Part shown: piece after piece, positions 1 to 9,648 of the stretch
Position numbering within the stretch: the first letter of the stretch is position 1
Layout: each line of letters begins with the position of its first letter
The notes under the pieces: generated by a model
Database searches by the model: none
The model's input: the letters and a program-made list of their open reading frames with translations, nothing else
Told to the model about the DNA's origin: nothing
Program-made: the position numbers and the translations under genes
Assembly (NCBI RefSeq): GCF_900176035.1
Contig: NZ_FWWT01000022.1
Coordinates: 62,001 to 126,000 of the forward strand
Direction of reading: 5' to 3'
DNA: 64,000 nt
From: Desulfonispora thiosulfatigenes DSM 11270
GTDB taxonomy: Bacteria > Bacillota > Peptococcia > Peptococcales > Desulfonisporaceae

Positions 1-51
1 AAAATTAGAAGCATTGGAGCAGCGGTTCAATACATCAAGGCTAAGATTTAA
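1..51 (+). CDS. acpP: Acyl carrier protein, C-terminal end only
   Basis: The window opens inside this gene; only the last 16 codons and the TAA are present, reading KIRSIGAAVQYIKAKI. This matches the last helix of acyl carrier proteins (typically T-V-x-x-A-V-x-Y-I). The phosphopantetheine serine lies upstream of the window. It precedes a FabK-like gene and fabF, the usual fatty-acid synthesis setting, which supports the call despite its shortness. Confidence 0.75.
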   Translation, partial: KIRSIGAAVQYIKAKI

Positions 52-65
52 TTATGATTAATATT

Positions 66-96
66 AAAAGTCCCGTGGTTTACTACGGGACTTTAT
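66..96 (+). terminator. Hairpin after acpP
   Basis: The arms AGTCCCGT (69-76) and ACGGGACT (85-92) are perfectly complementary, extended by A-T pairs, and are followed by TTTATT. The U-tract is short, so it may attenuate rather than stop transcription into the next gene. Confidence 0.6.
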
Positions 97-124
97 TCAA
101 ATAAATAGTTTGGAGGGTATTAAC

Positions 125-1069
125 TTGAAACTGCCTAATTTAAAAATTGGAAATTTAATGCCCCGTTATCCCATAATACAAGGTGGAATGGCTGTTCGTA
201 TTTCCACTTCGCGCTTAGCTAGTGCTGTTGCTGAAGCTGGTGGTATCGGTCTAATTGCTGCAACTGGTATGGATAAAGATGAATTAAAAAAAGAAATAAG
301 GTTAGCAAGAGAGAAAACTCAAGGTATAATAGGTATAAATATAATGTTTGCAGCTACCAAGTTTAAAGAATTAGTTTTTACAGCTTTAGATGAAGGTATT
401 GATTTAATCGTTCAAGGTGCTGGTTTTTCGAGAGATATTTTCTCTTGGTGTAAAGATGCTGACACTCCTTTTATTCCAATAGTTTCAACTCCCAAATTGG
501 CTGTAATTTCTGAGCGCCTTGGAGCAGCTGCTATAGTGGCTGAAGGAAAGGAAGCTGGAGGACACTTAGGTACAGAAGATTCAATGAGAGATATTTTGCC
601 TAAAGTAAAAAAAGTTGTATCTATACCTGTTATAGCTGCTGGTGGTATAGTTGATGCAAGAGACATGCAAGAAGCATTTAGCTTAGGAGCAAATGGGGTG
701 CAAATGGGAATTAGATTTGCAGCTAGCAAGGAAGCAAATGGATCAGATAATCTTAAAGAATTATATGTAAAATCCACAAAAGAAGATATTGTTTTAGTAG
801 ATAGTCCCGTTGGCTTAATGGGAAGAGCACTACGAAATGAATTTACAGATAAATTATTAGCGGGAAATATAAAAGAACCTCAAACTTGTAATGGATGCTT
901 AAAAAAATGCAAACATAATTTTTGCATTATGGAAGCTTTAAATAATGCTCAAAAAGGAAACTTATCTGAAGGGTTAGCCTTTTCAGGTGAGTATATCGAT
1001 AAAATTACAGAAATCTTATCTGCACAAGAAATTATAAATAGATTAGTACAAGAGTATGAGTCTTTTTAA
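125..1069 (+). CDS. FabK-like enoyl-ACP reductase / nitronate monooxygenase family flavoprotein
   Basis: This is an FMN-binding TIM-barrel protein of the FabK/2-nitropropane dioxygenase superfamily. The N-terminal YPIIQGGMA motif, the AEGKEAGGHLG segment and the IPVIAAGGI phosphate-binding segment are all visible. In a fatty-acid cluster (acpP before, fabF after) the likely role is NAD(P)H-dependent reduction of enoyl-ACP. I place the start at the TTG at 125 because the ribosome site GGAGGG (112-117) lies just ahead; a TTG at 110 would put that site inside the gene. Near the C-terminus are four cysteines (codons at 887, 896, 908 and 923, spaced CX2CX3CX4C), which are not part of the classical streptococcal FabK. 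Enoyl reductase versus nitronate monooxygenase cannot be settled from sequence. Confidence 0.8.
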   Translation: MKLPNLKIGNLMPRYPIIQGGMAVRISTSRLASAVAEAGGIGLIAATGMDKDELKKEIRLAREKTQGIIGINIMFAATKFKELVFTALDEGIDLIVQGAGFSRDIFSWCKDADTPFIPIVSTPKLAVISERLGAAAIVAEGKEAGGHLGTEDSMRDILPKVKKVVSIPVIAAGGIVDARDMQEAFSLGANGVQMGIRFAASKEANGSDNLKELYVKSTKEDIVLVDSPVGLMGRALRNEFTDKLLAGNIKEPQTCNGCLKKCKHNFCIMEALNNAQKGNLSEGLAFSGEYIDKITEILSAQEIINRLVQEYESF

Positions 1070-1112
1070 TTTTCTCCGACTTTAGAAATTTTTCAAAAAG
1101 AGGTGTTTTTGT

Positions 1113-2357
1113 TTGCTAAAAAAGAGAGTAGTAATAACCGGATTAGGAATAGTATCCCCAGTAGGAACAGGAAAAGAAAAGTTTTGGACTAATTTAATAA
1201 ATGGACAATCAGGAATAGGTCCAATAACTAAATTTGATGCTTCAGAAGTGTCTAGTAAAATTGCTGGAGAAGTAGATGATTTTGAAGTTACTGATTTTAT
1301 CGATAAAAAAGAAGCTCGGAGAATGGACTTATTTACCCAATATGCAGTTGGTGCATCGTTAATGGCTCTTGAGGATAGTAAATTAGATATGAATACTATG
1401 GATCCTCATAAGGTTGGTGTAGTTCTAGGTTCAGGTGTAGGTGGTATAGGTACCTTAGAAGAGCAGTGTAATGTTTTAGCTGAAAAAGGTTCAAGAAGAG
1501 TAAGCCCATTAATGGTTCCGATGATGATAATTAATATGGCTGCTGGTCAAGTAGGTATATCAATAGGGGCTAAAGGACCAAACCTTAGTGTAGTTAGTGC
1601 ATGTGCTTCTGGAACTCATGCAGTTGGAGATGCTTTTAAGTTAATTCAAAGAGGCGATGCAGAAGTAGTATTTACAGGTGGGTCAGAAGCTTCAATAACC
1701 CCACTTGCAGTTTCAGGATTTTGTTCAATGAAAGCCTTATCAAAACGTAATGATGACCCAACTAAAGCTAGTAGACCTTTTGATAAAGATAGAGATGGGT
1801 TTGTAATTGCAGAAGGTTCTGTAGTTTTAGTTTTAGAAAGCTTAGAACATGCTTTAGAAAGAAAAGCAGAAATTTATGCTGAAGTTTTAGGATATGGATT
1901 AACCTGTGATGCTCACCATATTACTGCCCCATCCCCAGATGGTGAAGGCGCAGCAAGATCTATGGAAATGGCGATAAAAGATGCAGGATTAACACCAGAA
2001 CAAATTGATTATATTAATGCTCATGGTACTTCTACAGATTTAAATGATAAATATGAAACTATGTCTATGAAAAAAGTATTTGGAGAAACAATCAAAAATG
2101 TAGCAGTTAGCTCAACTAAATCAATGACAGGACATTTACTAGGAGCAGCAGGAGCCCTAGAAGCTGCTGTATTAGCCCTTGCTATTACAAATGGAGAAAT
2201 TCCACCAACAATTAATTATGAAAATCCTGACCCAGATTGTGATTTAAACTATGTACCTAATAAAGCAATTAAGAAAGATGTAAATTATGCACTTTCAAAT
2301 TCTTTAGGTTTTGGTGGACATAATGCAACAATTTTATTTGGAAAGTATAATGGTTAA
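1113..2357 (+). CDS. fabF: Beta-ketoacyl-ACP synthase II
   Basis: This condensing enzyme elongates acyl-ACP with malonyl-ACP in the cytoplasmic type II fatty-acid pathway. The Cys-His-His triad is complete: C164 in SACASGTH, H304 in [11 protein letters not shown] and H341 in [11 protein letters not shown]. At 414 residues it has the normal FabF length. The TTG start is chosen because AAGAGGTG lies eight bases upstream. It follows the FabK-like gene by about 40 bases, so the two are probably co-transcribed. A strong terminator overlaps its stop codon. Confidence 0.95.
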   Translation: MLKKRVVITGLGIVSPVGTGKEKFWTNLINGQSGIGPITKFDASEVSSKIAGEVDDFEVTDFIDKKEARRMDLFTQYAVGASLMALEDSKLDMNTMDPHKVGVVLGSGVGGIGTLEEQCNVLAEKGSRRVSPLMVPMMIINMAAGQVGISIGAKGPNLSVVSACASGTHAVGDAFKLIQRGDAEVVFTGGSEASITPLAVSGFCSMKALSKRNDDPTKASRPFDKDRDGFVIAEGSVVLVLESLEHALERKAEIYAEVLGYGLTCDAHHITAPSPDGEGAARSMEMAIKDAGLTPEQIDYINAHGTSTDLNDKYETMSMKKVFGETIKNVAVSSTKSMTGHLLGAAGALEAAVLALAITNGEIPPTINYENPDPDCDLNYVPNKAIKKDVNYALSNSLGFGGHNATILFGKYNG

Positions 2358-2399
2358 ATAAATTGGGGTTAGCATGTGTTTGCTAACCCCAATTTATTT
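2356..2399 (+). terminator. Strong intrinsic hairpin after fabF
   Basis: A perfect 19-bp stem (2356-2374 with 2381-2399) carries a six-base loop, and its left arm begins within the fabF stop codon. The AT-rich base of the stem supplies A residues on one side and U residues on the other, so it could work in both directions. It closes the fab unit before rnc. Confidence 0.85.
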
Positions 2400-2447
2400 G
2401 CCTATATTAATAACTTTCGTGTAAAATAATTCTAACGGAGGTGACTC

Positions 2448-3158
2448 ATGATTAATATAGAAAGAAAAAAACAACTAGATAAATTAATAGGAAAAATAGA
2501 CTTAAATTTAAATAAATATTATTTATTAAATATAGCTTTAACTCATCCTTCTTATGTTTTTGAAAATGGACAAAAAAGAGATGAACATAATCAAAGGCTC
2601 GAATTTTTAGGTGATGCTGTAGTGGGGTTGATTGTAGGAGAATATCTTTATAAAGAATATCCTAATAAAACTGAAGGTGAATTAACAAAAATAAGGGCAG
2701 CAGTTGTATGTGAAGCTAGTTTAGCAAGGGCAGCAAATAGGTTAGGACTAGGCCCTTATTTATTAATGGGTAAAGGTGAAAAATTAGCAGGAGGTTCTAA
2801 AAGAAATTCAAATTTAGCTGATGCTTATGAATCAGTAGTAGGAGCCCTATATTTAGAACTTGGTTTAGATAAAATTAAGGATTTCACTTTAAAATACATT
2901 ATGCCCGATATTGAAAAGGTGATTTCTGGAGACTATGGGGATTATAAAACCCAACTTCAAGAACATTTGCAAAAACAACAATCTGTAATGATTGAATATA
3001 AAATTATATCTGAAGAAGGACCTGACCATGATAAGGAATTTAAAAGTGGTGTTTTCATAAATGAAAAATTATATGCAACCGGAAAAGGAAAAACAAAAAA
3101 AGAAGCAGAACAAAAGGCAGCAGAAGCTTCCCTTAGAAAGATGGATATTTTAAAATGA
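2448..3158 (+). CDS. rnc: Ribonuclease III
   Basis: This double-strand-specific endoribonuclease processes rRNA precursors and structured mRNAs. The RNase III signature RLEFLGDAV starts near residue 50 and includes the metal-binding E52 and D56. A double-stranded RNA binding domain occupies roughly residues 160-234, ending in KTKKEAEQKAAEASL. The length of 236 residues is usual. GGAGGTGACTC precedes the ATG. The stop overlaps the next start in ATGA, indicating translational coupling with the radical SAM gene. The rnc-smc-ftsY order is conserved in Firmicutes. Confidence 0.95.
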   Translation: MINIERKKQLDKLIGKIDLNLNKYYLLNIALTHPSYVFENGQKRDEHNQRLEFLGDAVVGLIVGEYLYKEYPNKTEGELTKIRAAVVCEASLARAANRLGLGPYLLMGKGEKLAGGSKRNSNLADAYESVVGALYLELGLDKIKDFTLKYIMPDIEKVISGDYGDYKTQLQEHLQKQQSVMIEYKIISEEGPDHDKEFKSGVFINEKLYATGKGKTKKEAEQKAAEASLRKMDILK

Positions 3159-4237
3159 AAACATTAGTAATACCTATTTTCATTCCACATCTTGGTTGTC
3201 CTCATACCTGTGTTTTTTGTAATCAAAGAAAAATAGCAGGTATTTCAGAAATTCCTACTAAAGAAATGATTAGTAAGATTACTACTGAATTTTTAAATAC
3301 ATTAAATAATGAAAAAAAATATTATCTCGAAATTGCCTTTTATGGAGGCAGTTTCACAGGGATAAAAGCTGAATTACAAGAAGAATATTTAAGTGAGGCT
3401 AATGCTTTATTAAAACAGGGAATAATAAATGGAATCAGGCTCTCAACTAGGCCTGATTATATTAATGAAAAGGTAATTGAAAGATTAACAAGATATCAGG
3501 TAACAACTGTTGAATTAGGAGTTCAATCACTTGATGAGGAAGTTTTATTAAAAAGTGAAAGAGGACATAAAGGACAGGTAGTAGAAAAAGCTGTTTCTCT
3601 ATTAAAAAAGGCTAAGATAAAGGTAGGCATACAATTAATGCCAGGACTCCCGGGTGATACTCCTCAAAAAGTATTAGATACAACAAAAAGAGTATTAAAC
3701 TTAAAGCCCGATATGGTGAGAATATATCCAACAGTAGTTATTAAGGATACAAAACTTGCCGAAATGTATCAAGAAAAAGAATATACACCTTGGTCTTTAG
3801 ATGAAGTGATTGAAGTAGCTGCAGAAATGTTGATTTTATTTAGTCAAAAGAAAATCAATGTTATCCGTATAGGATTACAAGCAACAGAAAATTTGCATAC
3901 TGATAAAGACTTAATAGCAGGTCCTTTTCATCCAGCTATGGGCGAACTTGTTAAAGCACGCGTATTTCGAAAACAAATTGAGAATATTTTTAGACAAATT
4001 GATAATATTTCTCAGGAAATTAATTTATACTGCTATCCTGGAGAGTTATCACAAGTAAAAGGACAAAAAAATCAAAATATTACTTTTTTACAGGAAAAAT
4101 ATATAACAAAGATCAATGTTTTACCCCAAAAGGAATTAGAAAAAGGATCTTTAATGTTAATTGATGAAAAAGAAAAAACTTATTTATCTTTACGAGAAGA
4201 ATTTCTAGTAAAATATACAGAGGAAGTGCTTTACTAA
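3155..4237 (+). CDS. Radical SAM protein, Elp3-like N-terminal type
   Basis: This is a radical SAM enzyme with C15, C19 and C22 in the CX3CX2C cluster motif (GCPHTCVFCNQ) and a following FYGGSFTG segment that fits the SAM-contacting glycine motif. It resembles the radical SAM half of the Elp3/COG1243 group and lacks the acetyltransferase domain. Clostridia often carry such a gene between rnc and smc. The substrate is unknown; a tRNA or ribosome-related modification is only a guess from context. It overlaps rnc by four bases and ends 13 bases before smc. Confidence 0.75.
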   Translation: MKTLVIPIFIPHLGCPHTCVFCNQRKIAGISEIPTKEMISKITTEFLNTLNNEKKYYLEIAFYGGSFTGIKAELQEEYLSEANALLKQGIINGIRLSTRPDYINEKVIERLTRYQVTTVELGVQSLDEEVLLKSERGHKGQVVEKAVSLLKKAKIKVGIQLMPGLPGDTPQKVLDTTKRVLNLKPDMVRIYPTVVIKDTKLAEMYQEKEYTPWSLDEVIEVAAEMLILFSQKKINVIRIGLQATENLHTDKDLIAGPFHPAMGELVKARVFRKQIENIFRQIDNISQEINLYCYPGELSQVKGQKNQNITFLQEKYITKINVLPQKELEKGSLMLIDEKEKTYLSLREEFLVKYTEEVLY

Positions 4238-4250
4238 AGGAGGTGGCCCT

Positions 4251-7200
4251 ATGCATTTAAAACAACTAGAGATACAAGGCTTCAAATCGTTTGCAGAAAA
4301 GGTCACCTTAGAATTAACTAAGGGAATAACAGCAGTAGTAGGTCCTAATGGTAGTGGAAAAAGTAATGTTGTAGATGCTATTAGATGGGTATTAGGAGAA
4401 CAAAGTGCAAAAAGCTTGCGTGGTATAAAAATGGACGACATTATTTTCGCTGGTAGTACTACTAAAAAGGCCATTGGGATGGCAGAGGTTTCGTTGACCT
4501 TTACTAATGTTGAAGGAACATTGCCCTTAGATTTTAATGAAATAAATATTACAAGGCGCTTGTTTAGATCAGGAGAAAGTGAATATTTAATTAATAAAGC
4601 TTCTTGTCGCTTAAAAGATATTTATGAATTATTTATGGATACGGGAATAGGTAAAGAAGGATTTTCCATTATTGGACAAGGAAAAATTGATGAAGTTTTA
4701 TCTTTAAAACCTGAAGACAGAAGAAATTTAATAGAAGAATCGGCCGGAATTGTAAAATACAGATATCGTAAAACAGAGGCACAAAAAAAGTTAGAAGATA
4801 CAGATCAAACTTTAATTAGGGTAAATGACATAATGTTAGAGCTAAAAGAACAATTAGAACCCTTGAATGAACAAGCAAAGGATGCCAAGCAGTATAATAT
4901 CTGGAAAAACGAGTTAGACCAATTAAAAATAAATATCCTTCTCAAAGAAGTAGATAATAGGCAAAAAACAAAAGAGCATTATCAAAAACAGTTAACTGAA
5001 ATAGAAAATAGTTTAACCGAGAATAATACTATCTATCATAGATTAGAAGCAAACACGAGCCAATTACGTTTAAAATTACAAGAGGAAAATAAACAGGTAG
5101 TTAGTTTACAACAAGATTATTATAATTTAAGTAGTGAGCTTGAAAAAAATGAACATCAAATAGAAATAACTAAGGAAAGAAAACAAAATTACAGCGAGAG
5201 AATAAACAGAATTGAAAAAGAAATAGAAACATTAAGTACAAAAGAGCAAGAATTAGGTAAAGTAATTTTGGAATCACAGGTAGAAGCAGACATATTAAAG
5301 CAAAAATATCTTGTCTCCCAGGAAAATTTGGAGAGATTAACCAGTGATTTAGCAGAAAAAACTAAAACCTTAGATGAAAGCACTTTAACATTAGAAAAAT
5401 ATCAGGCAAATATTTTAAGTAGTTTTCAAGATAGTGCTAATATTACAAATCAGCTAACTAACATTAGTAATGAACTAGAATATAAACATAGAGAACTAAG
5501 GCAAATAGCACATAATGAGGAAGAATCTAATAGCAAAATTACAGAACTTAAAGAAGATTATGCAAAAATCCAAAAAAATCATGAATTAGAAAGTAAAAAT
5601 AAAGAAAATCTTGAAATTAAACTAACTTTGTTAGAAGAAAGATTAACTAAATTAGAGGCAAACACGAATCAAATTAAAAAGGAAATATTGGATAAACAAA
5701 TAGAATTACAAAAAGATATTTCAAGTCTACAAGTAAATAAGGATATGGAAGAATCTAAAGAGGGGTATCTCTTTGGGGTTAAGTCTGTATTAGAAAGAAA
5801 ATTACCAGGGATAATTGGTACAGTAGCAGATATTATAAAAGTTCCTCAAAAACTAGAACTTGCGATTGAAACTGTATTAGGATCATCTTTACAGCATTTA
5901 GTAGCAGAAAATAGTAAGGTGGCCGAAGAGGCAATTAATTATTTAAAAAAAGAGAAAAAGGGTAGAGCTACCTTTTTACCACTAGATACAGTTAAAGGTA
6001 CAGCTAGTAAAGTTAATTTTACTGACCCTAATATATTAGGGCGCGCTATTGAATTAATTGAATTTAATCCAAAATATAAGGAAGTTTTAGAATTTATTCT
6101 AGGTAAAGTTTTAGTAGTAACTGATTTAGCAAATGCAGTTAGGCTAGGCAAACAAAAAAACAATTTCTTTAGAATGGTTACTTTAGAAGGAGACTTAATT
6201 GCTCCTAGTGGCGCCTTAACAGGGGGGAGCTATCGCACGCAAAAAACAGGTTTAATCAGCAGAAAAAGAATAATAGGTGATTTAACTACGAAAATAGCAA
6301 GAGCCAAAAATAGCCTTGAAATGCTTACGGATGAATTAAATAAAAGCGAAAAAGAGTATGAACATCACAGTAAAATAAGTGTAGAGCTTAAAATTGAGGT
6401 GCAAAATAAAAGCTTAAAGCTAGTAGAAATTAATAATTATAGAGATAATATAAGTAAAGAAATCGAGACCTTAAATATTCAAAATGCAAAAAACGAAACT
6501 AAAAAGGACGTTTTAAATACAGAAATAAAGGTGCTCGAAAATAGGCACAAACAACTCCTTACCCAAAGAGAAAACCTAAAATTAAATTCGGATAATGCGG
6601 ATAAAAGTGCCCAAGATTTAAAAGAAAAGCTTAAAAAACTAACCTACCTTAAAAATGATTGTATGGAGAACTTAAATAAGGAAAAGGTAAATAATGCGAC
6701 ACTTTTACAAGAAAAAAGGTCTTTAGAATTAAGGTTAAGTGAATTAGAAAAAAATAAAGAGACATTTAATCAGGATAGTAAAGAATTAAAGCTAGAAAAA
6801 GTGAATATTAAAGATCAGATAATTAAAATCGAAGAAGAGATTACCAAACAACAGGAAAATAAGATTATGCTAATTAATAAATTAGAATCTGAGAATAATA
6901 AAATTATTAGTTTGAAAGATAAAACTCAAAAAATTAGCGGGGAAATAGATACCTTAGAAGAAAGTGCTAAAAAACAGAAAAAAATAAGTGAAAACTTAAA
7001 TCAAGAAAAACATAAAAATGAAATAAAACTTAATAAAGTTGAAATTAACTTGAAAATCACTATAGATAAATTGTGGGAAGAATTTAATCTTACCCCTCTA
7101 GAAGCACAAGAAATAAAGGTAGAAGAATTTGATTATGAAGAAGCAAAACGCAAAATAAATGAGTTAACCAAACAAATAGAAAATTTAGGACTAGTCAATT

Positions 7201-7796
7201 TCACTGCTATAAATGAATATGAACGAGTTCAGGAAAGACTAAATTTTCTCTCTCAGCAGTATAATGATTTAACCGAAGCCAAAGAGTCACTGCGAAAAGT
7301 AATCTCTGAAATGGATGTCATAATGGTTAAAAGATTTAAAGAAGCCTTTGATTTAATTAATACAGCCTTTAATCAAGTTTTTAGTGAACTGTTTGGAGGG
7401 GGTACCGCATTTTTACAATTATCAGATGAAAAGGATTTATTAAACACGGGTATAGAAATTATTGCAAAGCCTCCAGGTAAAAAACCACAATCACTTTCTT
7501 TATTATCAGGAGGAGAACGAGCTATGACAGCTATTGCTTTATTACTAGGTATTTTAAAAATTAAGCCAAGTCCTTTTTGTGTTTTAGATGAAATAGACTC
7601 AGCATTAGATGAAGCAAATGTATATAGATTTGCTGAGTATATCAAAAAGTTTTCCCAAAATACACAATTTATCATTGTTTCTCATCGTAAAGGAACTATG
7701 GAAATTGGAGATGTGTTATATGGGGTTACTGTAGAAAATTCGGGAGTATCTAAACTTATTTCTGTAAAATTAAGTGATTATGATAAAGCTCAGTAA
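4251..7796 (+). CDS. smc: Chromosome segregation protein SMC
   Basis: This ATPase forms the bacterial condensin with ScpA and ScpB and compacts and separates replicated chromosomes. Walker A is GPNGSGKSN at residues 31-39, followed by the IRWVLGEQSAKSLRG segment. Two long coiled coils flank a hinge at about residues 505-665. The ABC signature LSGGERA lies near 1085-1091 and Walker B DEID near 1113. At 1181 residues it is full length. AAAGGAGGT precedes the ATG. It sits upstream of ftsY as in Bacillus. Confidence 0.96.
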   Translation: MHLKQLEIQGFKSFAEKVTLELTKGITAVVGPNGSGKSNVVDAIRWVLGEQSAKSLRGIKMDDIIFAGSTTKKAIGMAEVSLTFTNVEGTLPLDFNEINITRRLFRSGESEYLINKASCRLKDIYELFMDTGIGKEGFSIIGQGKIDEVLSLKPEDRRNLIEESAGIVKYRYRKTEAQKKLEDTDQTLIRVNDIMLELKEQLEPLNEQAKDAKQYNIWKNELDQLKINILLKEVDNRQKTKEHYQKQLTEIENSLTENNTIYHRLEANTSQLRLKLQEENKQVVSLQQDYYNLSSELEKNEHQIEITKERKQNYSERINRIEKEIETLSTKEQELGKVILESQVEADILKQKYLVSQENLERLTSDLAEKTKTLDESTLTLEKYQANILSSFQDSANITNQLTNISNELEYKHRELRQIAHNEEESNSKITELKEDYAKIQKNHELESKNKENLEIKLTLLEERLTKLEANTNQIKKEILDKQIELQKDISSLQVNKDMEESKEGYLFGVKSVLERKLPGIIGTVADIIKVPQKLELAIETVLGSSLQHLVAENSKVAEEAINYLKKEKKGRATFLPLDTVKGTASKVNFTDPNILGRAIELIEFNPKYKEVLEFILGKVLVVTDLANAVRLGKQKNNFFRMVTLEGDLIAPSGALTGGSYRTQKTGLISRKRIIGDLTTKIARAKNSLEMLTDELNKSEKEYEHHSKISVELKIEVQNKSLKLVEINNYRDNISKEIETLNIQNAKNETKKDVLNTEIKVLENRHKQLLTQRENLKLNSDNADKSAQDLKEKLKKLTYLKNDCMENLNKEKVNNATLLQEKRSLELRLSELEKNKETFNQDSKELKLEKVNIKDQIIKIEEEITKQQENKIMLINKLESENNKIISLKDKTQKISGEIDTLEESAKKQKKISENLNQEKHKNEIKLNKVEINLKITIDKLWEEFNLTPLEAQEIKVEEFDYEEAKRKINELTKQIENLGLVNFTAINEYERVQERLNFLSQQYNDLTEAKESLRKVISEMDVIMVKRFKEAFDLINTAFNQVFSELFGGGTAFLQLSDEKDLLNTGIEIIAKPPGKKPQSLSLLSGGERAMTAIALLLGILKIKPSPFCVLDEIDSALDEANVYRFAEYIKKFSQNTQFIIVSHRKGTMEIGDVLYGVTVENSGVSKLISVKLSDYDKAQ

Positions 7797-7849
7797 ATAA
7801 TTAGGAAGGTTACATGAATTTAAAGAAATTAAAAAAGAGGTGTAATAAT

Positions 7850-8856
7850 ATGGGTTTTTTCTCAAAAATAAAAAGTAAAGTTAAAGAAACATTTGGTGGT
7901 AATACAAAATTAGAAGATAGTTTAAGTAAAACCAGGAAAGGTTTTGTGGAAAAGGTATTTGAAGTATTTACTAAAAATAGAGCCATTACAGATGATCTTT
8001 ATGATGAATTAGAAGAAGTTTTGATTCAAGGTGATGTAGGAGTTGAAACTTCTATACAACTAGTTGAGACAATTAGAGCAAGGGTTAAAAAAGAAAAATC
8101 AAAGATGTCGTACAATTAAAAGCTATCCTGGGTGAGGAAATAGTTAATATCCTTGGAACTGAGCCTGAAAAATTAAATATAGTTGATGGTAGATTAAATA
8201 TTATTTTAGTTGTAGGGGTTAATGGTGTTGGTAAAACAACTAGTATCGGGAAAATATCCTATAAATTAAAGAATGAAGGTAAAAAGGTTGTCTTAGCAGC
8301 AGCGGATACCTTTAGAGCAGCAGCAACAGAACAATTGAAGATTTGGGGAGAACGAGTAGGAATTGATGTTATCGGTCATAATGAAGGTGCTGACCCAGGG
8401 GCGGTAGTATATGATGGTATCCAAGCTGCTAAGGCTAGAAAAGCAGATGTCTTAATTATTGATACAGCGGGTAGATTACATAACAAAACTAATTTAATGG
8501 AAGAGCTTAAAAAAATTAGAAGAATTATTGATAGAGAAGCAGCAGACTCTTTAAGTGAAGTTTTATTAGTACTAGATGCAACCACAGGTCAAAATGCAGT
8601 TTCCCAGGCTAAGATATTTAGTGAAGTAACAGGACTTACAGGTGCTATTTTAACAAAATTAGATGGAACTGCTAAGGGCGGAGTAGTAATAGGAATAAAA
8701 GCAGAGCAAAATTTACCTGTTAAATTAATAGGAGTCGGAGAAAAAATGGAAGACTTACAAGATTTTAATCCAAATGATTTTTCAGCTGCCTTATTTGCTG
8801 AGATGGAGGATACAGAAGACAAAGAAAATGCAGAGGATACAGATGATGAAAATTGA
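7850..8856 (+). CDS. ftsY: Signal recognition particle receptor FtsY (frameshifted)
   Basis: FtsY is the membrane-associated SRP GTPase that docks ribosome-nascent chains for insertion. The N-domain reads from ATG 7850 (AGAGGTG at 7836-7842) until a TAA at 8117. The NG domain continues in the -1 frame from about 8098 with Walker A GVNGVGKTT, DTFRAAATEQL, DTAGRLHNK and the TKLDGTAKGG segment. Adding one base near the A6-G-A5 tract (8087-8098) restores one frame of 335 residues, normal for FtsY. FtsY is essential in most bacteria, so a base-calling error in the A-run is the simplest explanation; slippage-based recoding is the alternative. It overlaps the next gene by 11 bases. Confidence 0.9.
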
Positions 8857-9646
8857 TTTTGCAGTTATCGGTGGAACAGGTGTATATAATCCTAAAATGT
8901 TAACAAATCTTAAAATAGTAGATGAAGATACTCCTTATGGAAAGGTTAGTATTACAATAGGCGAGGTTTTTTCGAAAAAGGTAGCATTTTTAGCCAGGCA
9001 TGGACAAGGTCACTCTGTCCCTCCACATCTCATAAATTATAGAGCAAATATTTATGCTCTAAAAAATTTAGGAGTAAAAAAGATAATTGCAACTGCTGCC
9101 GTAGGATCATTAAGAGAGGACTTAAGGCCAGGAGATTTTGTTCTGTTAGACCAATTTATAGATTTTACAAAAAATCGCGAGCAAACCTTTTATGAAGGTG
9201 GAGAAAAAGGCGTCTTACATTTAGATATGACTAATCCTTATTGCCCAGAAACTAGAAATCTTATTGCACAGGTATGTCCTAAAGATATCACCTTACACCC
9301 AAAAGGGAATTATATATGTACTGAAGGACCACGTTTTGAAACACCCGCAGAAATAAAAATGTTTTCTTTATGGAATGCTGATGTTGTAGGAATGACAAGC
9401 GTCCCAGAAGTAGTATTAGCCAAAGAGCTGGGAATGTGTTATGCAAGTATTGCCATGGTTACAAATTTTGCAGCTGGAATAAGCCAAAATGAGTTAACCC
9501 ATGCTGAGGTCACAGAAACAATGGCGCAAAATAAGGAAAAATTACAAGATCTCTTAATGGTGGTTTTAGAAAACATTGCGGAAAAACAAAATTGTGTATG
9601 TCCTTTAGCTACGAAGGAACTTGGAAACTTAGGTAAGGAGGAGTAA
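8846..9646 (+). CDS. MtnP-family nucleoside phosphorylase, probably 6-oxopurine (methylthioinosine-type)
   Basis: This trimeric-type purine nucleoside phosphorylase belongs to the methylthioadenosine phosphorylase (MtnP) family: GGTGVYNP at the N-terminus, RHGQGHSVPPH near 51-61, TEGPRFETPAE near 159-169 and TSVPEVVLAKE near 184-194. The base-contact site reads MVTNFAAGI with Asn207, where human MTAP has Asp (ATDYD). Asn here is typical of inosine/guanosine or methylthioinosine enzymes. H219 aligns with a PNP histidine that contacts the ribose 5'-OH, so ordinary PNP activity is also possible. The start is ATG 8846 behind AGAGGA; an ATG three bases earlier is an alternative. It heads a cluster with mtnA and an aldolase. 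Confidence 0.8.
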   Translation: MKIDFAVIGGTGVYNPKMLTNLKIVDEDTPYGKVSITIGEVFSKKVAFLARHGQGHSVPPHLINYRANIYALKNLGVKKIIATAAVGSLREDLRPGDFVLLDQFIDFTKNREQTFYEGGEKGVLHLDMTNPYCPETRNLIAQVCPKDITLHPKGNYICTEGPRFETPAEIKMFSLWNADVVGMTSVPEVVLAKELGMCYASIAMVTNFAAGISQNELTHAEVTETMAQNKEKLQDLLMVVLENIAEKQNCVCPLATKELGNLGKEE

Positions 9647-9648
9647 AA

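Noticed and set aside
8081-8101. A classical X-XXY-YYZ programmed -1 frameshift site in ftsY
   Set aside because: In the zero frame the tract reads T-AAA-AAA-GAA, which is not a proper heptamer, and no pseudoknot is evident. A missing base is simpler.
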